Shown: positions 56,241 through 64,000 of the stretch, one piece after another | Layout of the letters: every line of letters begins with the position of its first letter | Numbering within the stretch: position 1 is the first letter of the stretch | Assembly: GCF_000801105.2 (NCBI RefSeq) | Contig: NC_079519.1 | Location: 10,538,668 to 10,602,667, forward strand | Reading direction: 5' to 3' | Source: Raphanus sativus | Taxonomy: Eukaryota > Streptophyta > Magnoliopsida > Brassicales > Brassicaceae | Length of the DNA stretch: 64,000 bases | Position numbers and translations under genes: made by a program | Notes under the pieces: generated by a model | What the model was told of the DNA's origin: nothing | Seen by the model: only the letters and a program-made list of their open reading frames with translations | Database searches by the model: none

Positions 56241-57699
56241 TAAAATATTTTTAATAGATAAATATAAATTATATTTAATTTTTTAATTAATATTGTAAAT
56301 TTTATTTTTCTTATCAATATTTTAATATAAATTTGATTTAAATAAACATTAGAATTAAGATAAAAATAATTTTGTTTATTTAAAATTATATTTAAGAATG
56401 TGCATGTATATATTTAAAATTATAATCTTAGGTAGATTTTTCTATCTATTTATTTTAATTAAGTATATTAAATAAATATGTAAAAATTTCATAATTGTCA
56501 AAATTTAAAATTAAACAATATTTATAAAAACTGTAGATATATATAAGAAACTAATGATTTTACGATTTAATTTGATTTTACTATTTATTTTTTATAATTT
56601 TCTAAAAATGTATACATTTTTGAAAATTTTATAATTTAAATGATATTTCGAAATTTGAAATGCCATGGTTGAATATATTTATTTTAGTGATGATTTATGA
56701 GTTATTACCATATTCTAAAAATCCAAAAATGTAAATCGACAATAAATGTAATATATGAGTTATTACCATATTTTAAAAAATTACCAAAAATATAAATTAA
56801 CATTAATAATTGTCCATGTCATATTAATCTATAAAACATGTCACCAGTTTTATTAGTCATGTCATATTATTTTTGTGAGAATGATTGTAGAGAGTACATG
56901 TAGCAAAATCACTTCCCAAATATAGTCTAGGAGATAACGTAATAAATTGTTAGTTACTACTCTTTACCTATAGGTATCAAGATTCACACACATACTAATA
57001 CATACAACCATAGTTAGACAGAATTTGATGCCAAATAATAGATTTGATGCCAAATAATAGATTGTTGACGAACAAACATTTATAATTAATAACATACATA
57101 GCTCATCACATAATAATGATTTTTATTTTACTAAAAATAACTATACACTACATACAAGATAAATAAAAATATTAACTAAACAGGAAATTAAAAACCGAAT
57201 TAAACGGATTAATATACCGCAAGATAAGACATACTATTTTTTTTAGCCACAAGACATACTATTTGTTATCCGATTTAGCCAACATAAAACATATTTGTTG
57301 CGATTTACGAGCATTGACTATTTCAATATAAGTAGTCAAAATTTAACTTAATAAACATAAAAACGGAAGACACTAAATTCTTAGTTTAATTGTTCGTTTT
57401 GTTTTCTGTAAAACTAAAAACACCTTTAATGTTGAGAAGCATATTCTAAATGCATGAATCTAAGCTGACGATTATATCGTAAATAACATGATACTTTACT
57501 ATTTAAAGTACATGTTCGCAAATAGTATTTTATAGTCTCAATATTATAACTTCTATTATTATCTTTTCCAGGAATGGAATTGATTAATTGAACGTACGTG
57601 ATCGTCGAACGAAACGTAGAAAGCCGTTGAGGCGTTTGTTGGACTTGTTTTTCACGAGGAAAGATTCTTTGATTTTTTTTTACTGATTAGTTATGTTAA
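56241..57699. other. AT-rich DNA, no gene seen
   Basis: Contains small direct repeats (TGATGCCAAATAATAGAT twice at 57026-57062; TATGAGTTATTACCATATT twice near 56696 and 56753). No coding signal. Confidence 0.5.
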
Positions 57700-57740
57700 C
57701 TAGGGGCATAGCCCCCGCGCAATCGCGGAGTGGAATATGT
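57700..57740 (-). mobile_element. Helitron 3' end, minus strand
   Basis: CTAG at 57700-57703 and a CCGCG-CAAT-CGCGG hairpin ten bases in, on the minus strand. A classic Brassicaceae Helitron terminus; the 5' end was not located. Confidence 0.65.
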
Positions 57741-59052
57741 TACCGATTCGTGTTTTATTTTTCGTATGGGATTTTGTTGGTTATTTTTTTGTAAATTTTT
57801 ATATTCCTATGCTGTCTATAATGGTTATAAATGAAATTTGGAGGTTACACAGGTTGAGTAAGTTGATTTAAAATGATCAGCTAATTATATGTGTTGTATT
57901 TGCATATCTTATATTTGTAATCATTTAGACGACTATTACTGTTATTTGAGTTTTCATGTTTAAAAGTTGAGGTTTGGAAGGTTGGTAGATTAGTAAGATA
58001 TTTATCAGTATGTCAACCAAATAGTGAAAGGAAAAAGTTTAAAAGTTTAAATTTTAAATTTTAAAATTTATACGAACATTACAAAAATTAATTTTCTTAT
58101 TATAGGGTAACATTTTTGTAAGAGTGATGATTTTTCATGAAATTTAGAACCAATTAAGTTAGCTACATTTAAAATTATACAACGAAAAATAGAGTTTTGA
58201 CAACAAAAGAATTTTGTTTTTTTAATTCTCTTATATTTTTTTAATTCTCTTATAAATAATCAACTACTGTTTGTAGTTATTAAATTATTATGGGATTTGG
58301 TCATCTTACCAAAAAAAGTCTGAATAAGATAGATTGGGAAAAATATTTTTGTATAGTTTATGGGCCAATGTAATATTTTAAGTAAAACATGTTTTCAAAT
58401 GTTCGGGCTTCAAAATTATTGGACCTTGAGTCTAAAGTAATGTTTTATTTTGAGTAAACTCATATTTTCTCCGTCGTCGGGAAAATCGACACAAATTGCT
58501 CTGATTCCTGTCGATATTTACAGTTTTTAGTTCGTGAGATTGAAAACAATAATTGTTTAATTCGTGATTGATGAGAGATTTGCATACGCCAGCTTTGTCT
58601 GACTCCAGTGAAGTCATTGGTTGCTTTGTATAAATATTTGGAGGTCATGATGTGTTTTGCTATGGTGTTTGATTTGTCAGTATTTGTATTTTTATAGGTT
58701 TGAGGTGGCTACTGAATCTGATGTGTTGTTATTTTATGTGTTTCAAGTTGTTTTTGAATTTTGTTGGTGTAGTAGATTAGTCTAGTTTGTGGTGTTTATT
58801 TAAAACTATTGTTCATTCTACCAAACTTAGTAATTATTTGTGTTTTTTGTAATTTGTAGTTCTTCTCTACTTGTGTTATTATTGTGATTTGCATGGTTAC
58901 ATTTTCTTACTATTTTTACTAAAATGGGATTTTTGTAATCAGTTATTTGTTGTTTTTATACATAGTTCACCATGTGTTCTAATTAGAAATCAGAAAAGGT
59001 AGAGTTCACCATGTGTTCTTATTTTATAATTGAAAAAGTCGGATATCATAGA
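57741..59052. other. AT-rich DNA, no gene seen
   Basis: Two short overlapping minus-strand frames near 58432-58648 share no recognisable domain. Likely Helitron body and old repeat. Confidence 0.5.
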
Positions 59053-60844
59053 TTTTTAAAAGGGAAAATTGCCAAAACGGAACAAAAATTCAGCATGGTT
59101 GTCCCTATAGTATAAAACCATCATTTAGTTGTCTTTTTAGTATAATTTTTTTCATAATCCCAAAACTAACCCTTGATTAGTCTAATTAAACACATTAAGC
59201 TAATAAAAATTTTTAAAATAATAATTAAAACGTTTTAAAATGGAAAATAAAAATAATTTTTTTAATAAAAATAAACTTTGTAAAACTTAATAAAAAAAAA
59301 ATTACAATTTTTTTAAAATAAAAAACGTTAAATCAACCTAATAAAAAACAGTTAACAAAGCTGTATTTTTTATAAAAAGTTTAAAATGTTTGTAAACTTT
59401 TTAATTTTATCAAAAATTTTAATAAAAAAAATTAATATATTTTTATAAAGTTTGTTTAAACTTTTTATTAAAATTTTTTGTAAAGTTTTATTTTATTTTT
59501 ATAAAGTTTACAAATTTTATATAGTTTGTTTAAAGTTTTTATTAAACACATTAAACTAAAATAATTTTTTAAAAAAATAATTAAAAACGTTTTAAAAAGG
59601 GAAAATAAAATAAAACTTTTAAAATTTTATTTAATAAAAATATACTTTGTAAAAATAAAAATAATTTACAATTTTTTTAATAAAAACGTTAAATAAACTT
59701 ATTAAAAACATTTTACAAAGTTTTATTTTTATAAAAAATTTAAAACGTTTTTAACAAAATTGTATTTAAATAAAAAATTTAAAATTTATAAAAATAAAAA
59801 TAAAAATTTACAAAAAAATTTAATAAAAACTTTAAACTAACTTTATAAAAAAAACATTTTACAAAGTTTTATTTTTATAAAAAGTTTAAAACGTTTGTAA
59901 CCATTTTAATTTTATCAAACTTTTTAATAAAAATATAAATTTTAAAAATGTTTTTAATAAAACTTTTAATAAAAATAAAATTTGTAAACTTTATAAAAAT
60001 ATAAATAAACTTTACAAAAAATTGCACCTAATTTCAAAATACCACATGTTGTATAGATATGTATCATAGAGAACAATAGTTTGTGAAAAAATCAAAAGAA
60101 AAACTATGGAAAAACCATAGATTAATGAATAAAACAAGGGAGAATCATTTTTAAAAATATTTTGACAAGCAAAATCGAAAATAACACGTTTTAGGAAGTT
60201 AGAATATTTTTAGGAGATTTTTAGAATATTTCCTTAACTGAAATTTTCATTAATTTTCGCAAAAATCAGGTAATCTTATCCGTAGAAGGCGCCTTCTAAA
60301 AGTTTAGAACATTGAAAAAAATCCAGAACACGCTTTCTACTTTTAGTAGACGGAAGAGTACATTTTAGAAAACGCATTCCGCGAAATTTAGAATACTTAA
60401 TAAAAGTAGAAGATGCTTCCGGACGAAAAGTAGATAGCTTTAGGATTAGTAGAATGCGCATTCTACTTTTTTAGAAAATTAGTAAATAGTAAAATGTATG
60501 TTCTAAAAATAGTAGATGAACGTGTTTATTTTAGAAATCGCTTTCTACTATACCATTTTCTGTAGAATACACATTCTACCTTTAGTAGAACGTATTTTCA
60601 AATTCTTATTTATCAACTTTTTGAAAACAAAAAAATACCAGCATGTGTATATAGGTGTTTTATTAATTTTTTATATTTTTAATATTTTTTTTGATTCACA
60701 AAAGTATTTATTTCATTAGTTTTCAGAAATACAAAGTGTAAAAAGGAGAAAAATTGGACAAAAAATGATTTATATCAAAGGGACAACACCCTTGTTTTTT
60801 TGTTTTCTATTGGCAATTTTCCCTTTTTAAAAAACAATGACATA
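59053..60844. mobile_element. 1.8-kb TIR element with AT-rich array
   Basis: Left TTTTTAAAAGGGAAAATTGC and right (reverse strand) TTTTTAAAAAGGGAAAATTG, then CCAA, are near-identical inverted ends of about 22 bases. The left 0.95 kb is a degenerate array of TTTATAAAAAGTTTAAAACG-like units; the right part has palindromes. No transposase. It may be Mutator-like; no clear target duplication was found. Confidence 0.6.
60278..60600. repeat. cluster of short TAGAA...TTCTA palindromes
   Basis: Perfect palindromes TAGAAGGCGCCTTCTA (60283-60298) and GTAGAATGCGCATTCTAC (60449-60466), plus several imperfect ones (TAGAATACACATTCTA near 60575), are spaced through 320 bases. TAGAA or TTCTA occurs at least a dozen times. 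Confidence 0.8.
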
Positions 60845-60982
60845 AAAGTTTTAAAGTAGTCAGAGTTGACAATGTCCGGAAATGTAAATTAAGCAATGCA
60901 ACGTAACATTGTAACTTTGGCTCTCTCCTTGCTCTTTCGATATCACTCATTTCGTGCCTTCTTTCTAGAGCACCCATCATCC

Positions 60983-61240
60983 TTAAATGGTGACTCCTCC
61001 CCTCTCCCTTCCATTAACAGAGTTGTGACCTGGAGCAGATGCATCAGCTAGTCCACTTTCATCCACTTCATCGCCAACACATTTACCATGATTCACATGG
61101 GTTATCTTAACTCCAAGAATGTGGCTCCTTTTGACTGTTCCAGCACCTGACATATGATCTCTAGGAATGTGGGTCCTTTCTCCACCTGACATATCATCTC
61201 CTGGATTGACATTCCCACCCTGTCCAAGTGCATCCTTAAT
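60983..61240 (-). pseudogene. unidentified coding-like exon, possible C-terminus
   Basis: An open minus-strand frame from about 61237 to a stop at 60983, with a possible acceptor GATTAAG/GATGC near 61238. It has charged, protein-like composition (MSGGERTHIPRDHMSGAGTV, VDESGLADASAPGHNSVNG). I do not recognise it. It lies where the 3' exons of the VAN3-binding-like gene should be but does not resemble that family. Confidence 0.3.
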
Positions 61241-61434
61241 CAGTAATTACCGACATAGTAAAGTTGCAATGAACTAAAGTTGCAATTAGGTTAATTTAGT
61301 TAAATAGATGACTGAAATCTCATATCGGTAATTGGAAAACTATTTAACTAATATAGATAAGATAATAAATAATCCACTTATTGTCAATTAGTTTTAAATT
61401 AGAAGTGCATGATAAATTAGAATTTAATATTTAC

Positions 61435-62267
61435 ATTTCTTCGTCTTTTTGAAAGTTCCACCCACATGTTTGCTCTTCATTTTAAGTACCACCTATTTAC
61501 AAATAATGAATCAGTCTACACATGACGAAAGAACATAAAATGTCTTCGTATCAATCTTGATAAAGTAATCTTCCAAACAAAGGAACTTACTTCCAAGTTG
61601 AATTGATGTTAAAAGATACTTGCTTCCAATGAAGGTCCCCTGTAACCAGATATTATCCGTTAACTTCTTCACATGATTTAAACGGATTTTTTGGGTCACA
61701 AGTTACCTTTGCAGGTGCGTTTAAGAAGCTCTTCTCCTCTAGAGACGAAAGTCATCGCTCCAAATACATTTCTCTCTTCCCTTTCTACATTCTCCTTCGT
61801 TGCATATAACATTGCTTTGTTCTCATTGTTATTCCTTTCCATTCTTGCCCTCGCAGCTCCTCGTAACGTTAAAATCTCTCAAAAAACCTCTGAAACATAC
61901 CAAACAAAGCCATCAACTAAGCCATAAAATAAATCATTACTACACCTGTTGCAGCACTTGCCGTTAAAGCCACCACCTCTCCGTTAGTCCTAGCGTTGGT
62001 CTCAGAGCTGACGGCTGTTTCTAACTGGTTATAACCTGCTCCAATCTCTCCTGCCATCTCGATGCATTGTGAAGCGATGAGAGAGGCTGCAGACTCGACA
62101 ACAGCAGCAACTGCTGTTGATTTAACTGTATGTTCTGAGGCTGCGACCGCCTTAGATGCGGAGTTTGCGGCTACGGCAGCAGCTACTCCCGCGACAGAGA
62201 CTGCGGCGTGAATCTCAGCGTTTCGAGCTCTGGTTTCTTGCTTCTTCTTCTCCTTCTGATCCTTTAG
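61435..62267 (-). pseudogene. VAN3-binding/FORKED-like (DUF828) gene, disrupted
   Basis: Minus-strand exons: one entering from beyond the inserted TRIM (63536 upward) and continuing 62267-61946, then 61877-61707, 61639-61591 and 61492-61435. The family signature is clear: KEKKKQETRARNAEIHAAVS then VAGVAAAVAA; GEELLKRTCKGDLHWKQVS; and VVLKMKSKHVGGTF. In Arabidopsis these PH-like-domain proteins work with the ARF-GAP VAN3/SCARFACE in vesicle traffic for auxin-dependent vein patterning. The last two exons do not join in frame, the PH-like C-terminal exons are missing, and a stop lies upstream of the exon start, so this is a relic even without the retrotransposon insertion. Confidence 0.85.
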
Positions 62268-63530
62268 TGATGCAGCGGACGATAGGGTGAACGGTCGATC
62301 AAAGAACTTTTAGGGTTCTAGAGACCTGTTCTTGGATTAATCAAGAGTTTCTTTCGATAGCGTCTTGAGACCAACTTCCTGTATTGATGAATTTAATCAA
62401 ATCAATAACAAGGCAGCTCAAAGAAGATGAATTTGATCAAATCTCTTTCAAGGTATAAAGCAAAAGCTTGTTTATTAATTATCAAAGTTTGAATACAATT
62501 TTAGGCTTAAATGCCTATTTATAATAAATCCTTAAATCTAGAAAACCCTAATCTTAACTAAAATAGGAAAACCATTAAAATATATAAAATACAAATAAAA
62601 GGTAATTTTCTAACTCAATATATTTAACAAAATAAATAATAAGATATTTGGAAATATTCCAAATACTTATCTGCATCATTCTCTCCGGGTTGGAAAATAT
62701 TCGTCCTCGAATCTTAAATCGGTTTTTCATGGCTGAAATATCCAAATATTTATCTTCAAATCCGAATTTTGCACAAAGCTGGATCTTTTGACTTTGCCGA
62801 AAATTTGCACGGAAATCGTCTTGCACGGACTTTGCACGGATCTCCTTCTGCTCGAATTTTACACGAATCTGGTCATGCTCGAGTTTTGCACAGACGAAAT
62901 TTGCAAAAGAATCATCACTGAAAACGAAGTCGACAACACATATATCATCTTCATAGACGTCGTAGATAGGATCACCATAGATCTCTAGATAGATCTCATA
63001 ATTCTCTTCTCTCTCAACAAAGGGACTTTTGTCCTGGATAGGATAGATGTTTGCACTCACCATGACATCCAGAATCTTCTTCAATTAAAAAATCAAAGAA
63101 ACGCGGTTCTGATACCAACTGATGCAGCGGACGATAGGGTGAACGGTCGATCAAAGAACTTTTAGGGTTCTAGAGACCTGTTCTTGGATTAATCAAGAGT
63201 TTCTTTCGATAGCGTCTTGAGACCAACTTCCTGTATTGATGAATTTAATCAAATCAATAACAAGGCAACTCAAAGAAAATGAATTTAATCAAATCTCTTT
63301 CAAGGTATAAAGCAAAAACTTGTTTATTAATTATCAAAGTCTGAATACAATTTTAGGCTTAAATGCCTATTTATAATAAATCCTTAAATCTAGAAAACCC
63401 TAATCTTAACTAAAATAGGAAAACCATTAAAATATATAAAATACAAATAAAAGGTAATTTTCTAACTCAATATATTTAACAAAATAAATAATAAGATATT
63501 TGGAAATATTCCAAATACTTATCTGCATCA
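62268..63530 (-). mobile_element. TRIM-like LTR retrotransposon, 1263 bp
   Basis: Two 411-bp LTRs (62268-62678 and 63120-63530; TGATGCAG...CTGCATCA; about five differences) surround a 441-bp interior. The 5-bp duplication TTTAG (62263-62267, 63531-63535) is exact. On the minus strand the high-coordinate LTR is followed by TTGGTATCAGAACC, a good initiator-Met-tRNA primer-binding site, and the low end has CCCGGAGAGAA, a polypurine tract. The interior frame opens just after the primer site and ends with FEDEYFPT-like remnants of a gag-pol terminus. It encodes no enzymes. Confidence 0.93.
63120..63530 (-). repeat. TRIM 5' LTR (minus orientation)
   Basis: 411 bases; next to the primer-binding site, so this is the 5' LTR. 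The partner copy is 62268-62678. Confidence 0.9.
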
Positions 63531-63535
63531 TTTAG

Positions 63536-64000
63536 TCTTCTTCCCATTGTTCTTCCTCTTACCATGCTCTTTTACAAATGCTGCATCATTCATATTAAAA
63601 ACTTGTATATAATAAGTTCCATTATATAAACATTTTGTAATCTTTTTTTGTGCTACTAATCTATTTTCCTAGGTGGGCAGCACTCAACCTGCTGTTTTTT
63701 CTCCATCAGTAAGGAAATAGGATTCACCAGCGAAACAATTGTTGTTCCAGGAAATACATTAAGACCTCAATCACCAATGTCAATATGTCCAACATCTCTC
63801 GGCCTATTATATGACACTAATAAGTAATAAACTAATCTGAGAATACAATATGTTAAGCAGACTCAAAAAATAATTACCTTCAGAAGTGCAGACATGGACT
63901 GGAGCAGCCTCCTAGCTAACTCACGTCCTCATGGAGTTAAGAACCAACTTTTATTTCTTCAAAAGCACATATGATCAATTTGCAAGTAATTAAAATCTAA
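63536..64000. other. upstream remnant of the VAB-like gene and unclear DNA
   Basis: 63536-63580 continues the interrupted exon on the minus strand, then runs into a stop. On the plus strand 63674-63829 is an open stretch of about 50 codons after a TTTTCCTAG acceptor-like site; it has no family I recognise. Nothing else identified. Confidence 0.4.

Noticed and set aside
62575..63084. 169-codon minus-strand frame as a host gene
   Set aside because: It starts just after the TRIM primer-binding site, ends within its LTR and shows no host domain, so it is treated as part of the TRIM.
1..64000. CRISPR arrays, operons, bacterial defence or prophage systems
   Set aside because: Direct repeats here are transposon or duplication products; gene structure with introns and element content is plant nuclear.

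Overview
This is plant nuclear DNA, almost certainly from a crucifer (Brassicaceae). The evidence is a DEMETER-type DNA glycosylase and a UGT74F-type glucosyltransferase that read like Arabidopsis orthologues. It also includes GT-AG introns, AT-rich intergenic DNA, and Brassicaceae-style Helitron, MITE, SINE, LINE and copia/gypsy relics. There are no operons, CRISPR arrays or bacterial features. I saw no tRNA or rRNA gene.

Layout. 1-5941: 3' part of a chromodomain-bearing Ty3/gypsy (Tekay/Del-like) retrotransposon, with gag end, long pol and a 1.96-kb 3' LTR. 5942-16.9 kb: AT-rich DNA holding Helitron ends, a TIR-like repeat family, a TIR element with a tiny poly(A) insertion, and one weak hypothetical ORF. 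16.9-20.4 kb: a two-exon PGG-domain membrane-protein gene (minus strand) whose 2.9-kb intron holds what look like two nested Helitrons. 20.5-24.4 kb: tandem duplications, a SINE head and a hAT relic. 24.6-27.8 kb: two LINE relics; one carries a MITE and a 355-bp tandem duplication. 28.2-29.6 kb: intact UGT74F gene (minus). 30.3-36.9 kb: a young copia LTR element with a perfect 5-bp TSD but a degenerate interior. 37-39.6 kb: MITE, copia and hAT relics. 39.9-44.5 kb: an apparently intact PIF/Harbinger transposon with a TTA duplication and three open reading frames. 44.85-52.6 kb: an intact 19-coding-exon DEMETER gene (minus). 52.7-61 kb: MITEs, degenerate arrays, Helitron ends and a 1.8-kb TIR element with palindromes. 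61-63.6 kb: a VAN3-binding/FORKED-like (DUF828) gene relic split by a TRIM retrotransposon.

The host genes that look functional are the PGG protein, UGT74F and DME. DME is the notable one: it encodes 1714 aa, with all catalytic and Fe-S residues present, but the N-terminal part and the linker inside the glycosylase region look shortened. It sits tail-to-tail with the Harbinger transposon, and a MITE lies in its promoter region. All splice sites and motifs were read by eye. Family names come from sequence recall, not database searches.
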